Below, in pieces: positions 10,601 to 19,811 of a stretch of DNA of 64,000 bases. The stretch's first letter is position 1. Every line of letters starts with the position of its first letter. Made by a program: the position numbers and the translations under genes. This stretch comes from Lichenifustis flavocetrariae. GTDB taxonomy: Bacteria; Pseudomonadota; Alphaproteobacteria; Rhizobiales; Beijerinckiaceae. The DNA is taken from the NCBI RefSeq assembly GCF_026130545.1, contig NZ_JAMOIM010000013.1:62001-126000 (forward strand), written 5' to 3'. The notes under the pieces are model-generated. The model was given only the letters and a program-made list of their open reading frames with translations. It did no database searches and was not told where the DNA came from.

Positions 10601-10977
10601 ATGTGATCCTGACCGGTCAGACGCGGGACCGCGACGCGGTGGTCCGCGCCTTTCAGGAGGGCGAGGTCCCGGTGTTCCTCGTCAGCCTCAAGGCCGGGGG
10701 GACCGGCCTGAACCTCACGGCCGCCGACACGGTGATCCTCTACGACCCCTGGTGGAACCCCGCCGTCGAGGACCAGGCGATCGACCGGGCGCACCGCATC
10801 GGCCAGGACAAGCCCGTCTTCGTCCACAAGCTCGTGGCCTCCGGCACCATCGAAGAGAAGATGGAGATCCTGAAAGACCGAAAACGTGCCCTCGCCGACA
10901 GCATGCTCGATCAGGACAGCGCACAAACCCTCGCCATGACGGAATCAGATCTCGACATGCTGTTCGGTGCCGGGTGA
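7621..10977 (+). CDS. SNF2-family DEAD/DEAH helicase with N-terminal SWIM zinc finger
   Basis: Large Swi2/Snf2 ATPase (1118 residues from GTG) of the bacterial HepA-like group, which translocates on nucleic acid; the target is unknown. The SWIM zinc motif is C64-x-C66-x5-C72-x-H74. The central segment has a beta-rich SNF2-associated region. The ATPase core has Walker A (MGLGKT, K685), the DEAQ box (777-780), SGTPLENN, the GGTGLNLTAADTVI segment and motif VI (RAHRIGQ, 1056-1062), all intact. No ATG start exists; GTG at 7621 has only a weak GAAG upstream, and in-frame residues before it (RGRFTYSEAD) look like a continuing domain. Adjacency to lexA suggests a DNA-damage role, but the sequence does not prove it. 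Confidence 0.9.
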   Translation: MQRSVSANAFKAGQVYRSQRRVLSMDLEQDGTLSTRVIGNERKPYTQTITLEPHAGWVDIEGHCSCPVGLNCKHVAAALLEGLAGIPNRGEAAVAQSSARVGIAHPIRAVPEGPQGALSSELLGWLDDLDRARATADETYPATVAQRIVYVLAPLARGSRAAQLMVKPISARLLKDGRYSDSGRPYAPDSVTSGQPAKFLRPSDIRILAALARLRRETYTTDLLLARETAAPVLADILATDRAHWLSTDGPRLAPGGPRPARLVWTSHDGQALRPIFEAADDLVVLNATPPVYVDAKAGLIGPLETGFQPKIAAALLDAPPVPADRIAAFTAALRQRAPDLAAVGPVDAGPPDVVEVAPVPCLRLLTARLPVQASAPFRHYGHEAPLEPVGIARLSFRYGPAQVAPGEPRARLSRIEGGRVLDIRRDLAAERGHSNALGQIGFLPLSRVRPQVPPAHAHDFVPEGDDMGWLDAIYHDLPRLSAEGWQIEVADDFPFRLLRGDGAVQADIRESSGIDWFEFSLGLMVDGERIDLVDPIVSLIGAPSFDPDTFQGGEAEDEPFYLPLGDGRILAVPLSRIASIVAAIHDLAAGALLGEGRLRLRLADAVGLASFEEATLTAGLVWRGGEALRQMGRKLGSKGIPEAGLPASFRATLRPYQQQGVSWLAFLRDVGLGGVLADDMGLGKTVQALALLAMEKAEGRLDRPALVVAPTSLMANWRREAERFVPDLRVLVLHGFDRKTHFDAIGTSDLVLTTYPLIGRDHGVLNQTSWHMLILDEAQTIKNPEATTTKLIGTLDARHRFCLSGTPLENNLGELWSLFSFVLPGFLGDRTSFTRQWRTPIEKGGDSARARMLARRIKPFLLRRTKEEVASDLPAKTEIIERVEFGQAQRDIYEAVRLSMHALVQEAIASKGFARSQIVILDALLKMRQASCDPRLLKPTPKAAGRAGSAKLERLEELLRDLLAEKRRILIFSQFTSMLALIRLRLDISGTPYVILTGQTRDRDAVVRAFQEGEVPVFLVSLKAGGTGLNLTAADTVILYDPWWNPAVEDQAIDRAHRIGQDKPVFVHKLVASGTIEEKMEILKDRKRALADSMLDQDSAQTLAMTESDLDMLFGAG

Positions 10978-11230
10978 GGGAGAGTATGGCAGATTGTCAT
11001 GCCCTCGATCCGGGAGTCGTGGATTCGGCTCAACTTTGACACGGTGAACAACAGGACGGCATCTGAAACGCCGATTGGGACGGGAAACGTTCCAGAGCTT
11101 CATTGCCGACAGCGGGCGCTCAAAAGCGCATCCAGCCGGTGAGCAATGGGGGGGATCCTAAGCGAACCAGCGTTTTTGCTCGATGTCGAGCCAACTGGCC
11201 GGTCGGACGCCGCCCTCTGGAGGTCGACAA

Positions 11231-11941
11231 TCAGGTCGAAACATTCGGTCGCCTGATGTCGAACTCGTCGCGGAGGGCGCGCCAGCCCGCCGGGGTGATA
11301 TCAAGCGCGCGTGAGCCTGACTGCTGACGTACCCAGCCCTGCTTGAGGCAGTGCATGCAGAGTGCCGTGCCGAGGCGGCCAGCGAGATGCGGACGGCGCT
11401 CGCTCCAATCGAGGCATGGGCGGCAGAGTAGCGTCGCACGCCTGCCGCCGGTCCTGCTGGCCTCCGCATCAATCTCGAGCGCAGCAAGACCCTGCAATCC
11501 CTCGGGCGTGACAAGCGCCGCGTCATCAGTGATCTCAATCCAGCCTCGCGCTGCCAGCGTATCGGCGAGGCTGACGCCGAGCCATCCGGCCATATGATCG
11601 TAGCAGGTTCGCGCGAGGCGCAGGCGTGCGTCCCGTGGTCCAACGCGGGGCTTCATTCTGACTGCATCGGACGCCACGAGCATCAGGTTCTCCAGGAGCC
11701 GGGCAACCTGCGGGGTGGCAAGGCGGTGATAGCGGTGTCGTCCCTGCTTGGACATCGTGACGAGCGATGCCGCCGCGAGCTGTGCGAGGTGACCGCTCGC
11801 CGTCTGAGGGGCGATACCGGCGACCTGGGCCAGTTCGGAGGCCGTGAGCGCTCGACCATCCATCAGAGCCTGCAGCATGGCCGCGCGCGCGGGATCGCCG
11901 AGAAGAGCGCCGATCTGCGCAACCGAGACTGTCGTCACCAT
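11231..11941 (-). CDS. ArsR-type winged-helix transcriptional regulator
   Basis: DNA-binding regulator of 236 residues starting at MVTTVSVAQIGALLGDPAR (ATG at 11941; a start 15 codons earlier is possible). The first 80 residues are an ArsR winged helix (LTASELAQVAGIAPQTASGHLAQL). The C-terminal 150 residues are an effector part with several cysteines and histidines (LLCRPCLDWSERRPH, LCMHCLKQGW), which could bind metal or ligand. This longer architecture is common for regulators paired with an exporter. It is divergent from the MFS gene at 12417, which is its likely target. The inducer is not predictable. Confidence 0.85.
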   Translation of the reverse strand: MVTTVSVAQIGALLGDPARAAMLQALMDGRALTASELAQVAGIAPQTASGHLAQLAAASLVTMSKQGRHRYHRLATPQVARLLENLMLVASDAVRMKPRVGPRDARLRLARTCYDHMAGWLGVSLADTLAARGWIEITDDAALVTPEGLQGLAALEIDAEASRTGGRRATLLCRPCLDWSERRPHLAGRLGTALCMHCLKQGWVRQQSGSRALDITPAGWRALRDEFDIRRPNVST

Positions 11942-12416
11942 CGGTTCGCCTCCCGGACTCCTCCGTAGCACGCTCGCTGGCTGCATGGTTCGGTCGACAC
12001 CGAAGCATTCGACCCATCATGGCGTGCATACATCGAACATGAACCCTCTCTGCCGACCTCTACAGCGAACATTGATTGCGCCGAGCCGCACGTTCGACTT
12101 TACAGCGGGCCACTGTCCGACCGTGCCGTGCGTGTTCTGCGCGGACTTGCGCTGACATGGATCAGTGATGCAACGGCTGGTTTCGTCCTGGTCGAACGAC
12201 ATAGCCGTCGCTGTCGGTCCACTCGTGGGAAGAGCAGGCGCTTTGCCGCTTACGCGGCCATCCGTGCGCCCCTTTCCGGCGCCCCGACCTGAATGCCTTC
12301 GCCATCGCAACCGTGGGTGACCTGCCGGTTCTGGCCTTCGAGGCTGCAAGCTGGAACCGCCATGTCGTGCAGGGCCGCCCATCATCCATCTCCACCTACC
12401 TTGCGGAGTTTCAAGC
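11942..12416. other. Divergent promoter region between the ArsR regulator and the MFS gene
   Basis: This 475-base space must carry both promoters. I see one dyad, GGTCGA (11992-11997) and TCGACC (12009-12014) with an 11-base spacer, 51 bases before the regulator start, which might be its operator; arms of six bases are weak evidence. Small open frames in this space look like chance frames in GC-rich DNA and lack family resemblance. GGAG (about ten bases before 12417) is the ribosome-binding site of the MFS gene. Confidence 0.35.
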
Positions 12417-13697
12417 ATGAGTCACGTGTCGGGTTTCTACGGTTGGCGCATCGTAGCGGCCGCTTTCGTCGTGGCCGTGTTCGGTTGGGGCGTCGGCTTC
12501 TACGGACCACCCGTCTATCTCGAAGCTGTGCGGCAGGAGCGCGGCTGGCCGATCGCACTCGTCTCCGGAGCCGTGACGCTGCATTTCCTGACGGGCGTCG
12601 GCATCGTCGCGAACCTGCCAGCACTGCATCGGCGTTTCGGCCTGCCCGCCGTGACCTTCGCTGGTGCTATCGTGCTGGCTCTCGGCGTGCTGGGGTGGGC
12701 TTGCGCTCAAGCACCCTGGCAACTCTACGCCGCTGCCCTCCTGAGTGGTGCAGGGTGGCCGGCGCTCGGTGCGGCAGCCGTGAATGCGATCATCGCACCC
12801 TGGTTCGTCGCCAAACGGCCGGCGGCGCTGAGCATGGCTTATAACGGTGCGAGCATCGGCGGAGTCATCTTTTCCCCGCTATGGGTCGCCCTCATCGGCC
12901 AGGTCGGCTTCGTCTCCGCCGTCCTCATCGTCGCGGCCGGGATGATCACCACGCTCGGGGCGCTCGCCCTTTTCGTGCTCGGACGGACCCCTGGTAGCAT
13001 GGGTCAGACCCCTGACGGGCAAACCGCGGAGATCGCCAACCCGGTTGCGAAGAGCACCGCGGTGCTCCCGGTGGTACGTCTGTGGCGCGATCGCGCGTTT
13101 CTGACGCTGAGTCTCGGCATGGCGCTGGCGCTGTTCGCGCAGATCGGCCTCATCACGCAACTCGTTTCACTGCTCGTGCCGGCGTTGGGGACGCAAGGCG
13201 CGGGTCTCGCGGCTGGCCTCTCGACCGCTGCGGCGGTCGTCGGGCGTCTTCTAGTCGGCTGCTGCATGCCGTCGGGTGCCGACCGCCGCCGTGCCGCGGC
13301 CTTGAGCTTGCTCGTGCAGGCGGCAGGGTGCTGGTTGCTAATGCTGTCTGGTGAAGCGAATGCGCCCCTTCTGCTTCTCGGTGTCATCCTGATCGGATTC
13401 GGCATCGGCAACGCCACCTCCCTGCCGCCGCTCATCGCCCAGGTCGAGTTCGCGGGCGTGGATGCACCGCGGGCTGTAGCGCTTATCGTCGCCGTATCCC
13501 AAGGCGCCTATGCCTTCGCGCCCGCCGTCTTCGACCTGTTGCGGCAGCTCGGATCGGATCGAGTGATCTTCATGGCGGCAGCCGCCATCCAGCTCGCGGC
13601 CGTGGGCGCGTATCTCCTGGGGAGCAAGGCCCACGGTCTGCGCGGAATGCATATTGAAGTTCGCTCGCGTGCCTCATGCGCTAAAGCCCATTCGTAG
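12417..13697 (+). CDS. MFS transporter (12-TM, likely exporter)
   Basis: Inner-membrane MFS protein of 426 residues with about 12 hydrophobic spans, beginning FYGWRIVAAAFVVAVFGWG, a start typical of the oxalate/formate and CynX-like MFS branches. A central cytoplasmic loop (LGRTPGSMGQTPDGQ) joins the two six-helix halves, and the C-terminus is basic. GGAG lies nine bases before the ATG. It is divergent from the ArsR-type regulator at 11941, an arrangement typical of regulated efflux or uptake. The substrate is unknown. It is convergent with tlpA. Confidence 0.85.
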   Translation: MSHVSGFYGWRIVAAAFVVAVFGWGVGFYGPPVYLEAVRQERGWPIALVSGAVTLHFLTGVGIVANLPALHRRFGLPAVTFAGAIVLALGVLGWACAQAPWQLYAAALLSGAGWPALGAAAVNAIIAPWFVAKRPAALSMAYNGASIGGVIFSPLWVALIGQVGFVSAVLIVAAGMITTLGALALFVLGRTPGSMGQTPDGQTAEIANPVAKSTAVLPVVRLWRDRAFLTLSLGMALALFAQIGLITQLVSLLVPALGTQGAGLAAGLSTAAAVVGRLLVGCCMPSGADRRRAAALSLLVQAAGCWLLMLSGEANAPLLLLGVILIGFGIGNATSLPPLIAQVEFAGVDAPRAVALIVAVSQGAYAFAPAVFDLLRQLGSDRVIFMAAAAIQLAAVGAYLLGSKAHGLRGMHIEVRSRASCAKAHS

Positions 13698-13850
13698 AAG
13701 CGGCTGTCTCCGAATGCCCCAGTCGCGATCGGGTCGTCTCTCGGGCGCGAGCGACGTCGTAGATTTCGTCGATGAGCGGCTTCCCCGGAAAAAGAATGCG
13801 CTATGACTTTGCGTTGACGCCCTGGCGGATCAAATCTCCATGACTGCAGT

Positions 13851-14516
13851 TCATGATTTTGCGGCCTCGATCACCTTGCGGGCATCGTCCGAGGCCCAGT
13901 CCGCCGGCCCCGCCATCGTGGCGATGACGCAGCCACTGCGATCGATCAGGAACGTGGTCGGAAGTCCCAGAACGGGTCCATTTTCGCGCAGGGTCTGAAA
14001 GACCGCCGCCGTCGGATCGGCATAGAACGGCAGGTGCGTGGCACCGACATCTTTAAGAAACTGCTTCGGCCGGTCGAGCTTGGCCGTATCGATGTTGACC
14101 GCCACCACCTGGAAATCCGGGCCGCCGAGCTCGCCCTGGAGCCGATCGAGTGCAGGCATTTCCTTGCGACAGGGCACGCACCATGTCGCCCAAAGGTTGA
14201 GCAGCACCGTTTTCCCCTTGAAGTCTGCGAGGGTTTTGGGGGCGCCGCCGTCCCCTGTAAACGACAGGCCGGGGAGCACTCCGGAAGGCCGGGCGGGGCT
14301 GAGCGCCGCCACCTCGCCATGGATCAAGGGATCGACCCGGTCGACAGTTGCAGTGGTGGCCGCACAGGCGGCCGCACTTTCCTTGCTGGTTCCATGCATC
14401 CCGTATAGGACGCCAGCACCGAGACCCAATCCGACAAACCCGGCCAGGATCACCAGAGTGCGGCGCAATCGCCGGGGGCGGCTCTCAGGGATTTCGGTTT
14501 TGGCTTCGTTCAACAT
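13851..14516 (-). CDS. tlpA: TlpA-like thiol:disulfide oxidoreductase, membrane-anchored
   Basis: Periplasmic thioredoxin-like protein of 221 residues, anchored by an N-terminal membrane helix (about residues 19-40, after a basic RRLRR segment). The active site is W-C113-VP-C116 in the context [14 protein letters not shown], typical of the TlpA/ResA reductases that keep cysteines of cytochrome c or CuA centres reduced. A cis-proline loop is seen at [10 protein letters not shown]. The start at 14516 is chosen because it gives the normal anchor and avoids running across argH; a longer frame upstream would overlap argH. Divergent from argH by 18 bases, a pairing common in alphaproteobacteria. 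Confidence 0.9.
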   Translation of the reverse strand: MLNEAKTEIPESRPRRLRRTLVILAGFVGLGLGAGVLYGMHGTSKESAAACAATTATVDRVDPLIHGEVAALSPARPSGVLPGLSFTGDGGAPKTLADFKGKTVLLNLWATWCVPCRKEMPALDRLQGELGGPDFQVVAVNIDTAKLDRPKQFLKDVGATHLPFYADPTAAVFQTLRENGPVLGLPTTFLIDRSGCVIATMAGPADWASDDARKVIEAAKS

Positions 14517-14534
14517 GTTCAACCCGGGGCAGCG

Positions 14535-15929
14535 ATGAGCAATGCGATGTGGGGCGGCCGTTTTGCCAACGGTCCCGATGCGATCATGGAGGAGATCAAT
14601 GCCTCGATCGGCTTCGATCAACGCCTTGCCGCACAGGATATCCGTGGCTCCAAGGCGCATGCCGCCATGCTGGCCGCCACAGGCATCATCTCGCATGAAG
14701 ATGCGGCGGCGATCCAGCACGGCCTAACCCGGATCGCGGGCGAAATCGAGGCCGGTACCTTCACGTTCAAGCGCGAGCTCGAAGACATTCACATGAATGT
14801 CGAGGCCCGCCTCGCCGAGATTATCGGGGAGGCCGCGGGTCGACTTCATACGGCGCGTTCCCGCAACGATCAGGTGGCCCTCGATTTCCGCCTGTGGGTG
14901 CGCGATACAGTGGATCAGCTCGACGTCGGGCTGCGCGACCTGCAGACCGCTTTGGTCGAGAAGGCCTTCAGTCACGCCGAAGCCGTGATGCCCGGCTTCA
15001 CCCACCTTCAGTCGGCCCAGCCCGTGACGCTCGGCCATCATCTTCTCGCCTATGTCGAAATGCTCGGCCGCGACCGGGGCCGCATGCGCGATGCCCGCAC
15101 CCGGATGAATGAATGTCCGCTCGGCGCCGCGGCGCTCGCGGGCACCTCCTTCCCCGTCGACCGGCACAAGGTGGCGGTCGATCTCGGCTTCGACGGACCG
15201 ACCCGCAATTCGCTCGATACGGTGGCGGATCGCGACTTCGCCCTGGAGGTGCTGTCCGCAGCCTCGATCTGCGCCATGCACCTGTCGCGCTTCGCCGAGG
15301 AGATCGTATTGTGGGCGACGCCGCAATTCGGTTTCGCGGCGCTGTCCGACAAGTTCTCGACCGGATCCTCGATCATGCCACAGAAGCGAAACCCGGATGC
15401 GGCGGAGCTGGTGCGCGGCAAGACCGGCCGGATCATCGGCGCCCTGACCGGGCTCTTCATCGTCATGAAGGGCCTGCCGCTCGCCTATTCGAAGGACATG
15501 CAGGAGGACAAGGAGGGCACGTTCGACGCACTCGACTCACTCGTGCTGATGATCGCCGCCACGGCCGGCATGGTGCGGGACCTCAAACCCGATCTCAAGC
15601 GCATGGAAGCGGCGGCCGGCTCGGGCTATGCAACCGCGACCGATCTCGCCGACTGGCTGGTGCGGGTTCTTGGTCTCCCATTTCGGCAGGCCCACCACGT
15701 GACCGGTCGGATCGTTGCGGCCGCTTCGGAGCGCGACATGACGCTCGAGGAATTGCCGATCGAAGCCATGCAGGCGATCGAGCCCGGGATCACCAACGCG
15801 GTCTACGATGTGCTCGGTGTCCGCCGCTCGGTCGCAAGCCGGACGAGCTTCGGCGGAACCGCCCCTGCGAACGTCAGGGCACAGGCCGAGACTTGGCTGA
15901 AGCGGCTGGTGGCCGAAGCCGCGGCCTGA
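14535..15929 (+). CDS. argH: Argininosuccinate lyase
   Basis: Last enzyme of arginine biosynthesis (argininosuccinate to arginine plus fumarate), cytoplasmic tetramer, 464 residues, normal family length. The fumarase/aspartase superfamily signature [12 protein letters not shown] is intact and contains the catalytic serine loop. N-terminal MWGGRF and HTARSRND are hallmarks of ArgH. The usual alphaproteobacterial order is argH followed by lptM and lysA; here a LysR/wrbA pair and a chemoreceptor gene lie between. The 3' end overlaps the convergent LysR gene by 56 bases. Confidence 0.97.
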   Translation: MSNAMWGGRFANGPDAIMEEINASIGFDQRLAAQDIRGSKAHAAMLAATGIISHEDAAAIQHGLTRIAGEIEAGTFTFKRELEDIHMNVEARLAEIIGEAAGRLHTARSRNDQVALDFRLWVRDTVDQLDVGLRDLQTALVEKAFSHAEAVMPGFTHLQSAQPVTLGHHLLAYVEMLGRDRGRMRDARTRMNECPLGAAALAGTSFPVDRHKVAVDLGFDGPTRNSLDTVADRDFALEVLSAASICAMHLSRFAEEIVLWATPQFGFAALSDKFSTGSSIMPQKRNPDAAELVRGKTGRIIGALTGLFIVMKGLPLAYSKDMQEDKEGTFDALDSLVLMIAATAGMVRDLKPDLKRMEAAAGSGYATATDLADWLVRVLGLPFRQAHHVTGRIVAAASERDMTLEELPIEAMQAIEPGITNAVYDVLGVRRSVASRTSFGGTAPANVRAQAETWLKRLVAEAAA

Positions 15930-16956
15930 CGCTCGACAGGCGGCGGCGCAGACGGGGGTCTGGATCGACCGCCGCGGTCACCGGACGCCGATCGAGTTCG
16001 GGTGATCTCAGCGTCTCGGCCGGCATCACGAAAATGTTCGCCGGCATGGCCTCGAGGCCGTTCATCTCCCGTCCGAGACGATCGAGCAGCCAATGCGCCG
16101 CCGGACCCGGCGGCGTATCGGCCAGATGAATGGTTGAGAAACTGTAGGTATGGTCCGGGAGATCCTCGACCGTCAGAGCGACCAGCCGCCCGGCCGCGAT
16201 ATCACTTTCCACGTGATGCGCGGGCATGTTCCCCCAGCCGAGTCCTTCGAGCAACAAGGCATGCTTGGCCCCGAGATCGGCGAGCCGCCATGTCTGGGGG
16301 CTGAGGACCGCGAAATCCTGCCCCTTCGTCAATTCCGACCGGTCGGTCAGGACGAGTTGGATATGCTGCTGCAACTCCTCGCGCGGGATGGCACCCGCAC
16401 ATCGAGCCAGCGGATGACTGGGGGCCGCGACCGGCATCATGAGCACGGAGCCGAGCGGCTTGGTCACGAGGTTCTCGGCGCAGAACAGCCGCGGTCCGCT
16501 CGCGCCGATGACACAGGTCCGGTCGAGGACCAGACGCGCGACCGAACCGAGCGATTCGGTGTAGAGCCGCAACCCGACTGTCGGAAAAGCCTGGCGAAAC
16601 GCCGACAGGACGCGGACGAGCCGATCGGTCGGCAGCATCACGTCGACCGCGAGGCCGACCTCCGCTTCAAGGCCCTGCAGGAGGCCGCTCGCCCGGGCGC
16701 GCAGGTCGTCGGCGCCGGCCGCGAGTTTCCTGGCTTCGGTCAAGATCGCCGTGCCGGCTTCGGTGAGCACGGGGCGGCGCTTCTGCCGATCGAACAGGAC
16801 CAAGCCGCCGAGCTGCTCCTCGAGATTGGCGATCGTGTAACTGATCACCGACTGGCGCCGGTTCAGGAAGCGCGCGGCCGCGGAGAAGCTGCCGGTCTGC
16901 ACCACCGTCAGGAAGACGCGCAATTGATCCAGGGTCGGAGTTCCGAGGGCCGGCAT
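15874..16956 (-). CDS. LysR-family transcriptional regulator
   Basis: LysR regulator with an unusually long 360-residue frame. Residues 8-67 form the winged HTH ([19 protein letters not shown], then a recognition helix around [14 protein letters not shown]), followed by a periplasmic-binding-like effector domain to about residue 315. The last 45 residues are basic and proline-rich, exceed the usual family length, and their coding end overlaps argH by 56 bases. It diverges from wrbA, which it probably controls in response to redox or quinone stress, as for similar pairs; that link is inferred. Confidence 0.87.
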   Translation of the reverse strand: MPALGTPTLDQLRVFLTVVQTGSFSAAARFLNRRQSVISYTIANLEEQLGGLVLFDRQKRRPVLTEAGTAILTEARKLAAGADDLRARASGLLQGLEAEVGLAVDVMLPTDRLVRVLSAFRQAFPTVGLRLYTESLGSVARLVLDRTCVIGASGPRLFCAENLVTKPLGSVLMMPVAAPSHPLARCAGAIPREELQQHIQLVLTDRSELTKGQDFAVLSPQTWRLADLGAKHALLLEGLGWGNMPAHHVESDIAAGRLVALTVEDLPDHTYSFSTIHLADTPPGPAAHWLLDRLGREMNGLEAMPANIFVMPAETLRSPELDRRPVTAAVDPDPRLRRRLSSVRPRLRPPAASAKSRPVP

Positions 16957-17051
16957 ATCGATCGCCTTGATGGGTAGGATCGAAACTATCCCGATTTCGA
17001 GCGAAGGTCACGGTGGTAGGGTCGCGGTGCAATTCATAAGAGGGTCGTGCC

Positions 17052-17672
17052 ATGTCTGAACTCAATGTTCTGATCGCGTTCTATTCCCGATCCGGCGTCA
17101 CCGAGGCGCTTGCCAAAGCGGTGGGAAGAGGCGCTGAGGGCGAGGGCGCAACCGTGCGGTTGCGGCGCGCTCGCGAATTCGTTGGCCCTGAGGTGATGGC
17201 TCAGGCGCCGGGGTGGAAGGAAGGCGCGGATGCGATGAACGCGCTCTACGAGGCCCCCAGCGCCGCGGATGCCGAATGGGCGGATGCGATCGCCTTTGGA
17301 ACGCCCACCCGCTTCGGCAATGCGGCCGCCGAGCTGAAAGCCTATATCGATAGTCTTGGCGGCTTGTGGTTTCAGGGCAAGCTCAACGGCAAGGCCGGCG
17401 CCGCTTTCGCGTCGACATCCACCCCGCACGGCGGCAACGAAACCACGATCCTGTCGCTCTACCCGCCGCTGGCGCATCTTGGCCTGATCATCGTGCCGAC
17501 CGGTTACGCGGATGCGTCGATGTTCGCAGCCGGGACACCTTATGGTGCGTCATCCGTGTCCGGGCAGACGGCCGCGAAGCCGAACGATGCAGATCTTGCA
17601 GCCGCGACATGGCAGGGCAAGCGGTTGGCCCAAGTTGCAAAGGCGCTCAAGACCGCAACTTCGGCGGCCTGA
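17052..17672 (+). CDS. wrbA: NAD(P)H:quinone oxidoreductase, WrbA family flavoprotein
   Basis: Flavodoxin-fold FMN protein of 206 residues that reduces quinones by two electrons, avoiding semiquinone radicals. The phosphate-binding loop is FYSRSGVTEALAK at residues 10-22. The WrbA signatures GTPTRFGNAAAELKAYID and STPHGGNETT are present. It is divergent from the LysR gene with about 95 bases between the starts, so one regulator probably controls both. Followed by a perfect GC hairpin before the convergent chemoreceptor gene. Confidence 0.92.
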   Translation: MSELNVLIAFYSRSGVTEALAKAVGRGAEGEGATVRLRRAREFVGPEVMAQAPGWKEGADAMNALYEAPSAADAEWADAIAFGTPTRFGNAAAELKAYIDSLGGLWFQGKLNGKAGAAFASTSTPHGGNETTILSLYPPLAHLGLIIVPTGYADASMFAAGTPYGASSVSGQTAAKPNDADLAAATWQGKRLAQVAKALKTATSAA

Positions 17673-17728
17673 GCTTAACGCGATCCGGTTCGAAGCCGGC
17701 CAGTCGCGGAAGCATGTACCCGAATGCT

Positions 17729-17756
17729 GCGACGGCACAAGGATCCGTGCCGTCGC
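17729..17756. terminator. Perfect hairpin between convergent wrbA and chemoreceptor genes
   Basis: GCGACGGCAC (17729-17738) pairs perfectly with GTGCCGTCGC (17747-17756) around the loop AAGGATCC. The position, 56 bases after the wrbA stop and 50 bases before the convergent receptor stop, suggests a bidirectional terminator. No T-run follows, so its strength as an intrinsic terminator is uncertain. Confidence 0.6.
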
Positions 17757-17805
17757 GTCGACTGAAATCAAGTCTTCGGTCAGTCTACAGGCGCAGGGCC
17801 TGGGA

Positions 17806-19338
17806 CTAGAACTCCTCCCATTCGGTCTCGGCGCTCACCGCCTTGGCCGGCTGACGGGCGGCACCGCCGCGACCGACGGTCTTCATCGCTGGAACAGGCC
17901 TGCTGCTGCGGGCTGCCCGATGGGCCGGCCGCGCGACGACATCCGCGCCGATTTCAAAGCGGGCGACCAGCCGGGCGAGTTCGTCGGCGTCTTGAGACAA
18001 GTTGTGCGCCGCCGCTGTGGTTTCTTCCACCATGGCGGCGTTTTTCTGGGTGACCTGATCCATCTGGTTGATGGCCGTGTTGACCTGCTGCAGTCCGGCC
18101 GCCTGCTCCTGGGCCGAGGCAGCGATCTCGGCAACCGCGACGTTGAGGTCGGCCACCTGGCCGACGATCCGCGACAGCGCCTGACCGGTCTCGCCGACGA
18201 GTTCCACACCGACCTTCACTTGGCTGTCCGAGGCATGGATCAGCGCCTTGATCTCCTTCGCGGCCTCGGCCGAACGTTGGGCGAGAGCCCGCACTTCGGA
18301 CGCCACGACAGCAAACCCCCGGCCGGCCTCGCCGGCCCGCGCCGCCTCGACACCCGCGTTGAGCGCCAGGAGGTTGGTCTGGAAGGCGATCTCGTCGATC
18401 ACCCCGATGATCTGGCCGATCTGGACGGCCGATTTCTCGATATTGTTCATCGCGCTGATCGCCCGGCCGACGACTTCGCCGGAACGTTCCGCGTCGCCCT
18501 TGGCATTGCCGACGACTTCGCGGGCATGGCTGGCGCCTTGGGCGGTCTTCTTGACCGTGGCCGTGATTTGGTCGAGTGCGGCCGCGGTCTCCTCCAAGCT
18601 CGCAGCCTGCTGCTCGGTGCGCTGCGAAAGGTCGTCCGTTGCACTCGTGACCTCGCCGCTTCCCGCGTGGATGGCGTCCTTCTTGGTCGCGATCTGCTTC
18701 ATGGTCTCCTGCAGCTCGACCGCCGCGCGGTTGAAATCATCCTTCAACGACTGCGACTTCGGCGGCACCATCTCGTTGATGCGTGTTGTAAGATCGCCTG
18801 ACGCGAGCGCCGACAAGGCTTTCGTGAGCGCGGTCAGGATCAGTTTATCGTTCTCGCTTTCGGTCGCGGCGGCAAATTCCGCCACCTTTTGTTTGTGGAT
18901 GTCGGTCAGCGAACCGCAGGCCCGGACCGTCTGTCCGTCGGCCGCGTAGCGGCACCCACCGGTCGCGCGGAACCAGCGATAAGATCCATCACGAACCTTG
19001 AGGCGATAGGTGACGTCATAACGGGATCGGCCCGATTTGTCAGCGAGATGACCCACGAAGGCCGCGAAGGTCGGCGCCACATCGTCCGGGTGCAATCTAT
19101 CCGACCAGGACTGGACCACGTTGGGGCATTCGGATTCATGCTCGTAACCGAGCAGTCGGCGAAATTCGGGAGACCACGTCCAGACGCTTTTGGCGTGCAT
19201 CGCATCGCCCTGGAAGAGAACGGCTTCCCAGAGACCGACCCCGCAGGCGTCGTCGAGCAGTTCGGCACGTTCGCGGACAGCCGCGTAGGCAGACTGTTCC
19301 GCAGAGTCCGCAGCTTTCTTCCACCAGGCAAAGCCCAT
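17806..19338 (-). CDS. Soluble PAS-containing methyl-accepting chemotaxis protein with C-terminal CheR-type pentapeptide
   Basis: Chemoreceptor of 510 residues from the ATG at 19338 (MGFAWWKKAADSAEQ). No membrane span is seen, so it is probably cytoplasmic. Domains: one PAS (about residues 25-160, PAS_3-like with SWSDRLHPDD and SYRWFRATGG), a HAMP-like connector (ALASGDLTTRINEM), then the long helical signalling hairpin with the conserved tip [20 protein letters not shown]. It ends in EWEEF, matching the xWxxF tether that recruits CheR/CheB methylation enzymes. The signal is unknown; PAS suggests redox, oxygen or a small ligand. No che genes lie in this window. Confidence 0.92.
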   Translation of the reverse strand: MGFAWWKKAADSAEQSAYAAVRERAELLDDACGVGLWEAVLFQGDAMHAKSVWTWSPEFRRLLGYEHESECPNVVQSWSDRLHPDDVAPTFAAFVGHLADKSGRSRYDVTYRLKVRDGSYRWFRATGGCRYAADGQTVRACGSLTDIHKQKVAEFAAATESENDKLILTALTKALSALASGDLTTRINEMVPPKSQSLKDDFNRAAVELQETMKQIATKKDAIHAGSGEVTSATDDLSQRTEQQAASLEETAAALDQITATVKKTAQGASHAREVVGNAKGDAERSGEVVGRAISAMNNIEKSAVQIGQIIGVIDEIAFQTNLLALNAGVEAARAGEAGRGFAVVASEVRALAQRSAEAAKEIKALIHASDSQVKVGVELVGETGQALSRIVGQVADLNVAVAEIAASAQEQAAGLQQVNTAINQMDQVTQKNAAMVEETTAAAHNLSQDADELARLVARFEIGADVVARPAHRAARSSRPVPAMKTVGRGGAARQPAKAVSAETEWEEF

Positions 19339-19589
19339 CAAAATCCCCGTCTCTCGAAACGTCCCAAGGCTCGTCACCTTGTTCTCGATTTCCAAACAGG
19401 CCTTTAATCGGCGATGTTTCGGGGGCCCGAATTGATCGAGGAGGGGAAAAGGCGCGAATGAAGGTAAATGGCCGCTGATCAAGGGCACCTTGTGTTTGCG
19501 ACCAGCGCCGTGAAGCGGAGTCCCGCTTTTTCCTCGCCTTCACGCGGGCTCTGTTATAGTGACGCTCTCGCTCTAGAATGTTGTCGTAG

Positions 19590-19808
19590 GTGGTCTTGTC
19601 GCGTCGTCTGAAAATAGCTACGATGCTCTGCGTCGTTCTCATGACCATGTCGATCGCCGGTTGCGGACGGCGGGGCCGGCTGGAACCGCCGCCTGACCCC
19701 AATGCGCCGCCTCAGAGCGCCGTCACCAAGTCGGGCATGCACCGGCGGCCGAAGAATCCCCCCATTACGGCTCCAAACGACTCCTTCATTCTCGATCCCC
19801 TGCTCTGA
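19590..19808 (+). CDS. lptM: LptM (YifL-type) small lipoprotein, LPS translocon maturation factor
   Basis: Small outer-membrane lipoprotein of 72 residues. The signal sequence has a basic start and hydrophobic core, then the lipobox SIAGC with lipidated Cys25, followed by GRRGRLEPPPDP, the CGxxGxLxxPP pattern of LptM. In E. coli LptM helps assemble the LptD/LptE lipopolysaccharide translocon. It sits three bases before lysA, the standard alphaproteobacterial neighbour. The start is a GTG at 19590; no ATG gives a basic n-region, and no good ribosome-binding site is visible, so the start is uncertain by a few codons. Confidence 0.82.
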   Translation: MVLSRRLKIATMLCVVLMTMSIAGCGRRGRLEPPPDPNAPPQSAVTKSGMHRRPKNPPITAPNDSFILDPLL

Positions 19809-19811
19809 CGC

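Noticed and set aside
12017-12418. 133-codon frame on the minus strand between the ArsR regulator and the MFS gene
   Set aside because: No ribosome-binding site or family resemblance; arginine-rich composition of a chance frame in GC-rich intergenic DNA.
14517-14720. Longer N-terminus for TlpA
   Set aside because: It would overlap argH on the opposite strand and place 68 unrelated residues before the normal membrane anchor.
17683-17705. tRNA-like T-arm (GGTTCGAA between CCGG arms)
   Set aside because: No anticodon or acceptor arms can be found around it; it is a chance short palindrome.
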